Assembly: GCA_036226585.1 (NCBI GenBank)
Contig: CP108997.1
Span: 4,898,001-4,962,000 of the forward strand
Reading direction: 5' to 3'
Source of the DNA: Streptomyces sp. NBC_00708
GTDB taxonomy: Bacteria > Actinomycetota > Actinomycetes > Streptomycetales > Streptomycetaceae
DNA length: 64,000 nt
Position 1 is the stretch's first letter. Each line of letters begins with the position of its first letter. The translations under genes and the position numbers were made by a program. Below, piece after piece: positions 7,989 through 15,740 of the stretch. A model generated the notes under the pieces. The model was not told the origin of the DNA. It made no database searches and was given only the letters and a program-made list of their open reading frames with translations.

Positions 7989-9014
7989 ATGAGTGAACCC
8001 AGCGAGTGGCTCATCTACCGGGGCGTCGGCGAACCGCACGACGAGGTGGCCCAGCTGCCGCCCCCGCCGCCCTGGCGCGACTTCACCGGAGGCCGTGGTT
8101 CCGGCGGGGCGGACGGCGGCGAGTCCGCCGACCGTCGGCTCGGCATCCCCGGGCGCGTCGCCGAGGAACACCGTCCGGGCGCCGAGGAACTGGAGATGAT
8201 CAACGCGGCGCTGTACCTGCGGCGCCCCCTGCTGGTCACCGGCGACCCGGGCGCCGGCAAGAGCACCCTGGCCCACTCCGTCGCCCGGGAACTGGAGCTC
8301 GGCAGGGTGCTGCGGTGGCCCGTCGTCAGCCGCACCACCCTGCTCGACGGCCTCTACCACTACGACGCCATCGCCCGGCTCCAGGACGTGCAGATCGCCT
8401 CCCACGCGGCGGCGAACGGCGCGGCCGGGGCCGACGCGGCCCAGAGCGTGGGCAGCTACATCCGCCTCGGACCGCTGGGCACCGCGCTGCTCCCCTCGGA
8501 CCGGCCCCGCGTCCTGCTCATCGACGAGCTGGACAAGAGCGACATCGACCTGCCGAACGACCTGCTGAACGTGCTGGAGGAGGGCGAGTTCGCCATCCCC
8601 GAGCTGGAGCGGATCGCCGACCGCCTGCCCGACGGCGAGGCGGACGTCCTGGACCACGACGGCAACAAGGTCCGGATCAAGGGCGGCCGGGTGCAGTGCC
8701 GGGCCTTCCCCTTCGTCGTGCTCACCAGCAACGGCGAGCGGGACTTCCCGGCCCCGCTGATGCGCCGCTGCATCCACCTGGAGCTGGGCCGCCCCGACCA
8801 CAAACGGCTGGCCTCCTTCGTCAAGGCCCACCTGGGCGAGGAGGCGGCCCGCGCCAGCGACGACCTCATCGCCCACTTCCTCGAACGCTCCCGCACCGAA
8901 CTTCTCGCCACGGACCAGCTGCTGAACGCGATCTACCTGACGCACGCCGCGTCACCGGCCGGCCGCGACCGGCTCGCCGACCTGCTCATCCAGCGACTCG
9001 ACCGGCCGAGGTGA
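7989..9014 (+). CDS. MoxR-type AAA+ ATPase
   Basis: A 341-residue AAA+ ATPase with Walker A GDPGAGKS (residues 85-92), Walker B VLLIDELD (175-182), an LTSNGERDFP sensor region and an arginine-rich MRRCIHLEL segment, as in MoxR/RavA relatives. It likely works as a hexamer that remodels its partners. It is soluble. It lies 130 nt after the protease-VMAP gene and 7 nt before the vWA gene, so it is the NTPase of the three-part system. The hypothesis from the family is that ATP-driven assembly with the vWA protein switches the VMAP effector. Confidence 0.9.
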   Translation: MSEPSEWLIYRGVGEPHDEVAQLPPPPPWRDFTGGRGSGGADGGESADRRLGIPGRVAEEHRPGAEELEMINAALYLRRPLLVTGDPGAGKSTLAHSVARELELGRVLRWPVVSRTTLLDGLYHYDAIARLQDVQIASHAAANGAAGADAAQSVGSYIRLGPLGTALLPSDRPRVLLIDELDKSDIDLPNDLLNVLEEGEFAIPELERIADRLPDGEADVLDHDGNKVRIKGGRVQCRAFPFVVLTSNGERDFPAPLMRRCIHLELGRPDHKRLASFVKAHLGEEAARASDDLIAHFLERSRTELLATDQLLNAIYLTHAASPAGRDRLADLLIQRLDRPR

Positions 9015-9021
9015 GGATCTG

Positions 9022-12000
9022 ATGTCCGGTGCGGCGGACGGCAGCGGCGGGGGCGACGGGCCCGGTGGTGCGCCCGGTGCCTCCGTGACCCCTGGGCCCG
9101 ACGGGACGCCGGGCGTCTCGGAGTCGTACGAAACCGGGTTACTGCCCGAGCTCGTCGCCCGGCTGCGCGGGGCCGGCCTCGACCCGGACGTCGAGCAGCT
9201 CTGCGACGCGCTCTGGCTGGCCCGCTGGACCCGCTCCGCCGGCGCGCCCGGCGAGGAGACGGACGCGGACCCCGCGAAACGCCCCGGCGCCGGGGCCGCC
9301 GACGAGCGCGCCGCCCTCTCCCGTACCGAGCCCCGGCCTCCCGGCGACGACCCCACTCCGGAGGCGGACCGGGACGGCCCCGGCGAGGAGAAGCGCCCGC
9401 CGGGGGACGGCGAGCGGATCTCCCTGCACCCCGTCCCCGGCCGCGCCCGGACCGGCGACGGAACCCCCGCCCAGGACCCGGACACCACCCGGACCGGCGC
9501 CGGCGCCCGCGCCGCCGTGCTGCCCCTCGGCGTCCCTGCCGCCCCCGTCCTGCCCGCCCCCCTCGAACTCACCCGCGCCCTGCGCCCGTTGCAGCGCTAC
9601 CACCCGGTCTCCGCCCCGCTGCGCCGCGTCCTGGACGAGCGGGCGACCGCCGAACGCAGCGCCCGCGCGGGCGGCGTGATCATGCCGGTGTTCCGGGGGG
9701 TCCGGCGGGGCGACGCCGTCGTGCAGTGCGTGATGGACGCCTCCTCCTCGATGCTCGTCTGGGACCGGATGTTCGAGGAACTCCAGCAGATATTCGCGCA
9801 GCTCGGCGCGTTCCGGGACGTGCAGATGCGCTATCTGCACCCCGGACCCGACGGCGCCTGCACGGTCAGCCGCAGCCCCGACCCCGCCACCGCCCCCCTG
9901 CACTCGGCGGACCGGCTCAGCGACCCCACCGGGCGCCGGGTCACCGTCGTCGTCAGCGACTGCGCCGGCCCCCTCTGGCGCAGCGGGCACGCCCACCGGC
10001 TCCTCCACCAGCTCGCCCGGCTCGCCCCGGTCGCCGTCCTCCAGCCGCTCCCGCAGCGCATGTGGAACCGGACCCGGCTCCCGGTCACCTTCGGCTCGCT
10101 CACCCGGGGCGAGGGCCCGGCCGGGGCCACCCTGCTCAAGGTCACCGGCGACGCCGGAACCGGCCCCGCCGTCCACCCCGGGGCCCTGGCCGTGCCCGTC
10201 CTGCCCCCGGTGGCGGACGCCCTCGCCGCCTGGGCGAGGCTCCTGTCCGGCACCGGCGCGGCGTCCGTACCGGGCGCGGTCGGCTGGGTCCGGGCCGACC
10301 AGCCGGCCGCCCCCGCCGGCCGGCGGGGCGACGCGCTGTCGTCGCTGCACCTGGTCAGCCGGTTCCGCGCGACGGCCTCCCCGGCCGCCGGACAGCTCGC
10401 CGTCTACCTCGCCGCCGCGCCCCTCTACCTGCCCGTCATGCAACTCGTCCAGCGCACCATGCTGCCCCACTCGGGCCCCTCCGAACTCGCCGAAGTCCTG
10501 CTGAGCGGACTCCTGCGGCGGACGGAGGGCGGCACCGGACGCGGACAGTGGTACGCCTTCGAGCCCGACGTCCAGGAGGCGCTGCTCGGGCCCCTCGGCC
10601 GTGACGAGGCTCTGCTCGTACTCAAGCACTGTTCGCAATACATAGAGCAGCGGTTCGGCAGGGGCGGGCCCAACTTCCCGGCCCTCGCCTACGCCCAGCT
10701 CGGCGACGGCACCACGAGCGAGGCCGCGCACCGCACCCCCTGGCCGGTCCCGGGTGCGGCGGGTGCCTCGCCGGACGGGGACGCGGAGGACGCCGACGAC
10801 AGTGAGGAGAACGAGGGGAACGGGGGGAACGAGAGACGCGGTGGTCCGCGCGTCCCCCATGCCTTTGCCGAAGTCGCAGCACGCGTACTGGAGCGCTTCA
10901 TGCCCGTACCCCCCAGATTCGTGACCCGGGAGCCCAAGACCTCCCCCGACTCCCAGGCCCGCGGCCTCGCCGTGCGCCGCGCCCGTGAACTCGTACGGCA
11001 CTTCGAGACCGACAAGATGGTCCAGCGCCTGATCGACGCCGTACAGCTGCTCAGGGGCGCCGCCGAACACAGCGCGGCCCCGGCCGACGACCCCGAACTC
11101 TGGGCGGAGTACGCGCGCTGCGTGCTGCGGCTGTGGGAGGTGCAGGGCGGCGCCGACCTGCTCGACGAGGCCGAACGCGCCGCCGAACGGGCCGCCGCCC
11201 GCCCCGGCGCCGTACGCGAACGCGCGGTCCTCGCCAAGGTCCTGCACGCGGCGGCCGACGACCGGCGCAGGCGCGGCGACCGGCGCGGCGCGCTGGAGCT
11301 GCTGCGGCGCGCCGACCGCGAGTACACCGCGGCCTGCGCGAGCCACGACCTGGAGCCCGCCGAAGCCCTGCGGCTCACCCTGGAACGGGTGCGCGCCCTG
11401 GAGGCGCAGTGGCGGCTCGACGGCGACAGCGCCCTGCTGCAGAGCGCCTGCGGAATGCTGGAGGCCTTCGCCGACGCCTGGCCCGACCAGGAGAACCGCC
11501 CGGCCGTCCTGCCCCTCCAGCACGGCCGCACCCTGCTGAAACTCGCCCGCGCCACCCAGGACACCGAACAGTCCCGCGCCTACGCCACCCAGTCGGCCCG
11601 CTCGCTGCGCACCGCGTTCGCCCAGGGCGGCCGGCACACCATGGGCACCGAGGTCCGCATCGTCCTCGACCTCGTCGACGCGCTGCTCGCCTCGGGCGCC
11701 GAACCGGAGGAGGCCGCCACCCTCACCACCCAGGCGCTGGAGACCGTACGCGACCAGCGCCAGCGCGCCCAGCTCCAGACCAGGGCGGGCCGCGTCCGGG
11801 CCGCCCGCTACGAGCACACCGGCGACCCCGCCGAACTCGTCGCCGCCACCGAGTGGTTCGCCCGCGCCGCCCGTGGCATCCCCCGCGACTCCCGCGCCTA
11901 CACCGACCTGCTCGCCGAATGGGGCGCCACGCTGCTGCACCGCGCCGAACTCCCGGACGGCCGGCAGTACATCGGGGCGGCGGTACGGGTCCTGCGCGAC

Positions 12001-12507
12001 TGCCGCTCCGAGATGCCGGCCGGCGGTGCCCACCAGTCCGAGCGCCTGCTGATGCTGGGCCGCGCCCTGATGCTGCGCCACCGCGCCACGGCGGACCGGG
12101 TCGACCTGCGCGAGGCCGAGTACCTCTTCAAGCTGGCGGCCGAGGAGGCCACCGCCCCGCTCACCGCCGCCCGCTGCTGGCTGGAGCTGGGCCGGGCCCT
12201 CCTCCAGGCCGCCGGAGTCCTGGACCGGCCGGCCCGCCGCGACGAGGCGGCGGAGGCCTTCCGCTCGGCGGCCGAGTCCGCCGGCGAGGCACAAACGGAG
12301 CTGGAAAGTCCACAACATCTCCTGGAAGCAGTGGAGTTGGCTGCTACAGCCAACCACTGGCGGGGTATGACGTACGAGAGAGCGGGCCGCCCCCGGGCCG
12401 CGCGGGACGCGTACCGGGCGGCCCGGCAGGAGTGGCGCAAACTGCCGGACGGCGGCGGCGCGGCGGGCGAAGCGACCGCCGAGCGGCTGGCGGAGCTGGA
12501 GCGGTGA
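9022..12507 (+). CDS. vWA/SAV_2336-type protein with helical-repeat C-terminus
   Basis: A 1161-residue protein. A short helical N-terminal domain (LLPELVARLRGAGLDPDVEQLCDALWLARW) typical of SAV_2336 N-terminal-related proteins is followed by a disordered, charged linker (about 75-180). A von Willebrand A-like domain begins near 230 and its metal site DASSS starts at Asp239. After a second acidic linker (about 585-605), the C-terminal half (about 640-1150) is alpha-helical TPR-like repeats rich in Arg, Ala and Glu. The start lies 7 nt after the MoxR gene. vWA proteins pair with MoxR ATPases as metal-dependent adaptors; the helical repeats probably bind partners. Confidence 0.85.
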   Translation: MSGAADGSGGGDGPGGAPGASVTPGPDGTPGVSESYETGLLPELVARLRGAGLDPDVEQLCDALWLARWTRSAGAPGEETDADPAKRPGAGAADERAALSRTEPRPPGDDPTPEADRDGPGEEKRPPGDGERISLHPVPGRARTGDGTPAQDPDTTRTGAGARAAVLPLGVPAAPVLPAPLELTRALRPLQRYHPVSAPLRRVLDERATAERSARAGGVIMPVFRGVRRGDAVVQCVMDASSSMLVWDRMFEELQQIFAQLGAFRDVQMRYLHPGPDGACTVSRSPDPATAPLHSADRLSDPTGRRVTVVVSDCAGPLWRSGHAHRLLHQLARLAPVAVLQPLPQRMWNRTRLPVTFGSLTRGEGPAGATLLKVTGDAGTGPAVHPGALAVPVLPPVADALAAWARLLSGTGAASVPGAVGWVRADQPAAPAGRRGDALSSLHLVSRFRATASPAAGQLAVYLAAAPLYLPVMQLVQRTMLPHSGPSELAEVLLSGLLRRTEGGTGRGQWYAFEPDVQEALLGPLGRDEALLVLKHCSQYIEQRFGRGGPNFPALAYAQLGDGTTSEAAHRTPWPVPGAAGASPDGDAEDADDSEENEGNGGNERRGGPRVPHAFAEVAARVLERFMPVPPRFVTREPKTSPDSQARGLAVRRARELVRHFETDKMVQRLIDAVQLLRGAAEHSAAPADDPELWAEYARCVLRLWEVQGGADLLDEAERAAERAAARPGAVRERAVLAKVLHAAADDRRRRGDRRGALELLRRADREYTAACASHDLEPAEALRLTLERVRALEAQWRLDGDSALLQSACGMLEAFADAWPDQENRPAVLPLQHGRTLLKLARATQDTEQSRAYATQSARSLRTAFAQGGRHTMGTEVRIVLDLVDALLASGAEPEEAATLTTQALETVRDQRQRAQLQTRAGRVRAARYEHTGDPAELVAATEWFARAARGIPRDSRAYTDLLAEWGATLLHRAELPDGRQYIGAAVRVLRDCRSEMPAGGAHQSERLLMLGRALMLRHRATADRVDLREAEYLFKLAAEEATAPLTAARCWLELGRALLQAAGVLDRPARRDEAAEAFRSAAESAGEAQTELESPQHLLEAVELAATANHWRGMTYERAGRPRAARDAYRAARQEWRKLPDGGGAAGEATAERLAELER

Positions 12508-12659
12508 GTGCGGCGCGCTCGACGGCGAGCGGGTCCGCGCCCCGGCGGGCACGTCCGGCGGCCAACGACAGGACAGGTCAGGATTGCGGGACCGGCGCGG
12601 CGCGCTCAAGAGCGAGCGTGCCACCGGCCGGCCCGGTGCTGCGGTACGGGGAGGCGTGA
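12504..12659 (+). CDS. Possible 51-residue coupled small ORF
   Basis: A GTG overlapping the vWA stop (GTGA at 12504-12507) opens a 51-residue frame whose TGA overlaps the ATG of the RiPP precursor (TGATG at 12657-12661). It spans the 151-nt gap exactly. The product is Ala/Arg/Ser/Pro-rich with one Cys (DRTGQDCGTG) and no domain I recognise. Its start lacks a clear ribosome site. It may be a leader coupling translation, or chance in GC-rich DNA. Confidence 0.25.
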   Translation: MSAARSTASGSAPRRARPAANDRTGQDCGTGAARSRASVPPAGPVLRYGEA

Positions 12660-12847
12660 TGAACGAGTCGACACGGAACGACGGAGCGGGCGCGGCCGGC
12701 ACGGGTGAACTGCCGGACCTGCTGGGCCTGGACCTGGCGACCCTGCGGACGATGGACCACCCGGTGCTCGCGGAGGTGGTGGCGGAACTGCGGGGGCGGG
12801 CGGAACAGCCGAAGGAGATGCTCTGGGGGTTCACCAACGCCTTCTGA
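12659..12847 (+). CDS. fxsA: FxSxx-COOH-type cyclophane RiPP precursor (variant core FTNAF)
   Basis: A 62-residue peptide. The segment LPDLLGLDLATLRTMDHPVL (about 18-37) matches the conserved leader of FxSxx-COOH precursors, where a DhPVL-type helix recruits the maturase. The last five residues are F58-T-N-A-F62, while the family normally ends F-x-S-x-x: Asn60 replaces Ser. FxsB enzymes join a Phe ring carbon to the beta carbon of the residue two positions later, so a Phe58-Asn60 three-residue cyclophane is predicted. A GGGGAGG ribosome site lies about 5 nt before the ATG. The FxsB maturase is next downstream. Confidence 0.85.
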   Translation: MNESTRNDGAGAAGTGELPDLLGLDLATLRTMDHPVLAEVVAELRGRAEQPKEMLWGFTNAF

Positions 12848-13124
12848 GACCACGCGGGCCCGTCGGGCGCGCCGGGAACGGCACGGGACGGTCCGGCGAC
12901 CCGCACCACCGGCCGGACACCACACGGTTTCGGCCGGGGGTGTGCCCGATCAGGACATCATGGCCCCGGTCGGGCCTGCACCCGCCGTGCGCCGGGGACA
13001 CTCACCCCGGGCCGGCAGCGGGGCCATCCCGGCCGGCGTACAGCACGGGGGTGCTCGATTGGCTGGACGGACGACGCCCGGGGGAGAGCCCGCGGGGCGA
13101 GGAGATGCCCGTGCGCACGGTCGC
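12848..13124 (+). other. Precursor-maturase intercistronic region with weak hairpin
   Basis: 277 bases separate the precursor from the most likely maturase start. GTCCGGC (12891-12897) and GCCGGAC (12912-12918) can form a 7-bp stem, which could attenuate transcription and favour precursor over enzyme. A 62-codon frame (12940-13128, GTG start) ends over the maturase GTG, but its composition is ordinary and it lacks any FxSxx-like ending. No other gene was recognised. Confidence 0.3.
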
Positions 13125-14273
13125 GTGAACCCGGTCCCCTTCGGCCAGTTCATCGTGAAGGTGCACGGCCGCTGCAACCTGGCCTGCCGCTACTGCTACC
13201 TGTACGAGGGCCCCGACCGCACCTGGCGCGACCGGCCGGCCGCCGCGTCGCCGGCCGTCCTCGACCGCACCGCCGGCCGCATCACCGAGCACGCGGCCGC
13301 CCACGGACTGCGCGGCGTCGCCCTCGTCCTGCACGGCGGCGAACCTCTGCTCGCCGGCCCCGGCCGGCTGGCGGCCCTCGCCGACGCGGTGCGCGAGCGC
13401 GTGCCGGCGGGCTGCGCCGTCCGCACCACCGTGCAGACCAACGCCACCCTGCTCACCGGCCCCGCCGTCACCACCCTCGCCCGGCACGGCATCCGGATCG
13501 GCATCAGCCTCGACGGCGGCCTCGCCGCCCACAACACCCTGCGCACCGACCACGCGGGCCGCCCCTCCTGGCCGGCCGCCTCGCGCGGCGCCCGGCTCCT
13601 GGCCGACCACCACCCCGAGGCGTACGCGGGCATCCTCACCGTCGTCGACCCGCGCACCGACCCGGTAGAGATGTACGAATCACTGCTCGCCCTGCGCCCC
13701 CCGGCCCTGGACCTCCTGCTGCCGCACGGCAACTGGTCCAGCCCGCCGCCGGGGCTTGCGGGGCTTCCCGGCCCGGGGCGCCCCACCCCGTACGGCGACT
13801 GGCTGTGCACCGTCTTCGACCGCTGGTGGCAGGCGCCCCGGCGGGAGACACACGTCCGGCTCTTCGAGGAGTGCGTCGCGCTGCTCCTCGGACTGCCCGC
13901 CGCCACCGAGTCCCTCGGCCTCGACCCGCTCAACGCGGTGGTCGTCGAGACGGACGGGTCCATCGAACAGGTGGACTCCCTCAAGTCCGCGTACGACGGC
14001 GCGGCCGCCACCGGGCTCGACGTCTTCCACCACACCTTCGACGACGCACTGCGCCACCCCGGCGTCGCCGCCCGCCAGGCGGGAGCCGGCGCGCTCGCCG
14101 CCGCCTGCCGCGCCTGCCCGCTGCTGACCGTGTGCGGGGGCGGCCACTACGCACACCGCTATCGCGCAGACAACGGCTTCCAGAACCCCTCCGTCTACTG
14201 CGCCGACCTCGAACGGCTGATCCGCCACATCGCGGACCGGCTCGCCGACGCAACCGCTGGAGACCCCCCATGA
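13125..14273 (+). CDS. fxsB: FxsB family cyclophane-forming radical SAM/SPASM maturase
   Basis: A radical SAM enzyme of 382 residues from the GTG at 13125. FGQFIVKVHGRCNLACRYCY near the N-terminus contains the CxxxCxxC cluster ligands (Cys17, Cys21, Cys24). HGGEPLL and ISLDGG are SAM-fold motifs. The C-terminus has a SPASM-like cysteine set (CRACPLLTVCGGGHY, then NPSVYC) for auxiliary iron-sulfur clusters. It should form the Phe-to-residue-3 cyclophane on the precursor. The start is uncertain: GTG 13125 begins just before the conserved core but has a poor ribosome site; an in-frame ATG at 12960 would add 55 low-complexity residues. The stop overlaps the HExxH gene (ATGA). Confidence 0.88.
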   Translation: MNPVPFGQFIVKVHGRCNLACRYCYLYEGPDRTWRDRPAAASPAVLDRTAGRITEHAAAHGLRGVALVLHGGEPLLAGPGRLAALADAVRERVPAGCAVRTTVQTNATLLTGPAVTTLARHGIRIGISLDGGLAAHNTLRTDHAGRPSWPAASRGARLLADHHPEAYAGILTVVDPRTDPVEMYESLLALRPPALDLLLPHGNWSSPPPGLAGLPGPGRPTPYGDWLCTVFDRWWQAPRRETHVRLFEECVALLLGLPAATESLGLDPLNAVVVETDGSIEQVDSLKSAYDGAAATGLDVFHHTFDDALRHPGVAARQAGAGALAAACRACPLLTVCGGGHYAHRYRADNGFQNPSVYCADLERLIRHIADRLADATAGDPP

Positions 14274-15661
14274 GCCCCGTCATCCCCGACCACGTCCTGC
14301 GCGAACTCGGTCGCACCGAGGGCGACGCCGCATCCCTCGGCCTGCTCGTCCGCGACCAGGACACCCGCCGCCTCGTCCTCCTGCGCGCCGTCCTCGACGC
14401 GGCGGAGGCCGCACCCTCGACGGTCTGCCCACCCGCGCTGCTGGACCGGCTCCGCGAGGACTGGGCCCTCCTCGAAACCGCTGAACTCGCGGACCGGGCG
14501 GCGGTGCGCACCGTCCTGTTCCACCCGTTGGCGGGGCCCTGGGCGCAGCGGTTGCTGGGCGGGCTGACCTCGGACGCCCCGGCCGGGCCGGAGCTCCGCG
14601 CCGATCTGGCGCACCTGACGGCGCTGGCCGCGGCGGCGGCTGTGCGGGCGGGGGTGGGGTTCGACGTCCGCCTCACCCCGCGCCGGGGGCTCGTCTCCCT
14701 GCCCACGCTCGGCGCCGTCCGGTCCGGCACGGACCAGGTCCGGCTCTCGTACCGCGGCGACGAGCTGACGTTGTCCCCGCAGGACGGTCCGCGGTTCACG
14801 CTCCGTCGCCACACGGACCGGACCCTGAGCTCGGCCGACCCGCGCTGGCTTCCGGTGCTCATGCTCCGCCCCGTCGCGCCGGGCAGCGCGCCCGTACCGC
14901 TCGACGACGTCGATCCCTACGGCATGGAGGCCGGGGACCGGCCGTCGCACGGGCTGAGCGGCGCCGCGCACGTCGATGACCACGAACGCAAGGAGTGGGC
15001 CCAATCCTGGTCCGGTCTCGAACCCCTGCTCAGGGTGGGCGGCGAACACCGTCTCGCCGAGGCGGCCGTGCTGCTCCGCTGCATGGTGCCCCTCGGGCAC
15101 CCGGCCGGTGCCGGACCCGACGGCGAGGGCGCGGCGCACTCCAGCGCGACCAGGCGCGAGGCGTTCGGGGCCGTGCTCAGCAGCAAGCCCGCCACCGCGT
15201 CCTTCTTCGCGTCGACGCTCGTCCACGAGCTCCAGCACACCAAGCTGTCCGCCCTCACCGCCCTGGTGCCGCTCCACCGCGAGGACGCGACCGAGCGGTA
15301 CTTCGCCCCCTGGCGCCCCGATCCCCGGCCCTTCGACGGTCTGCTCCAGGGTGCCTACTCGCACCTGGCGCTCGCCGACTACTGGCAGCGGTTCGCCCTG
15401 CACGCGCACCGGGTCACCCACCGTGACCTGGCATGGGCCGAGCACGCCCGCTGCCGCGAACAGGTCGGCGCCGTGCTGCCCGTGCTCGCGGGCTCGGCGG
15501 CGCTCACCGCCGAGGGCCGGACGCTGGTCAACGAAATGATCTCCGTCTACCACCGTTTGGACGACAATCCGCCTCCCTCGGGTCACCTCGCGCGCGCTCA
15601 GGCATACGTGTCCACCACCAAGGTGATATGGCAGCAGAGGAACGGCTTGCGAAGGCAGTGA
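14270..15661 (+). CDS. aKG-HExxH-type putative peptide beta-hydroxylase
   Basis: A 463-residue protein with the motif H319-E-L-Q-H323 in FFASTLVHELQHTKLSAL, the hallmark of the HEXXH-domain proteins of FxSxx-COOH clusters. Proteins of this group are now annotated as iron/2-oxoglutarate-dependent peptide hydroxylases rather than proteases. Its role here, modifying the cyclophane peptide, is inferred from position. The N-terminal 290 residues are a family-typical helical region. The start ATG overlaps the maturase stop, with GGAG 7 nt upstream. There is no signal peptide. Confidence 0.85.
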   Translation: MSPVIPDHVLRELGRTEGDAASLGLLVRDQDTRRLVLLRAVLDAAEAAPSTVCPPALLDRLREDWALLETAELADRAAVRTVLFHPLAGPWAQRLLGGLTSDAPAGPELRADLAHLTALAAAAAVRAGVGFDVRLTPRRGLVSLPTLGAVRSGTDQVRLSYRGDELTLSPQDGPRFTLRRHTDRTLSSADPRWLPVLMLRPVAPGSAPVPLDDVDPYGMEAGDRPSHGLSGAAHVDDHERKEWAQSWSGLEPLLRVGGEHRLAEAAVLLRCMVPLGHPAGAGPDGEGAAHSSATRREAFGAVLSSKPATASFFASTLVHELQHTKLSALTALVPLHREDATERYFAPWRPDPRPFDGLLQGAYSHLALADYWQRFALHAHRVTHRDLAWAEHARCREQVGAVLPVLAGSAALTAEGRTLVNEMISVYHRLDDNPPPSGHLARAQAYVSTTKVIWQQRNGLRRQ

Positions 15662-15740
15662 GAAGCCTGGGATTCCCGCTGGCGCGACAGTGCTCCGGTG
15701 TATGTTGACAAGGCTCGTATCGAGGCAGGGAGACGGCTGA

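Noticed and set aside
9139..12909. 1256-codon minus-strand frame opposite the vWA gene
   Set aside because: It is a low-complexity shadow of the third-position GC bias. The plus-strand frame has real domains (vWA MIDAS, helical repeats).
12940..13128. 62-codon frame before fxsB as a second RiPP precursor
   Set aside because: Its C-terminus (RTVA) has no F-x-S/N-x-x ending, and the leader motif DHPVL is absent. Kept only as a possible leader ORF.
15699..15710. TGTATGTTGACA before fxsT as a promoter
   Set aside because: TATGTT and TTGACA overlap and are in the wrong order for one promoter; no partner box at 17 bp either way.
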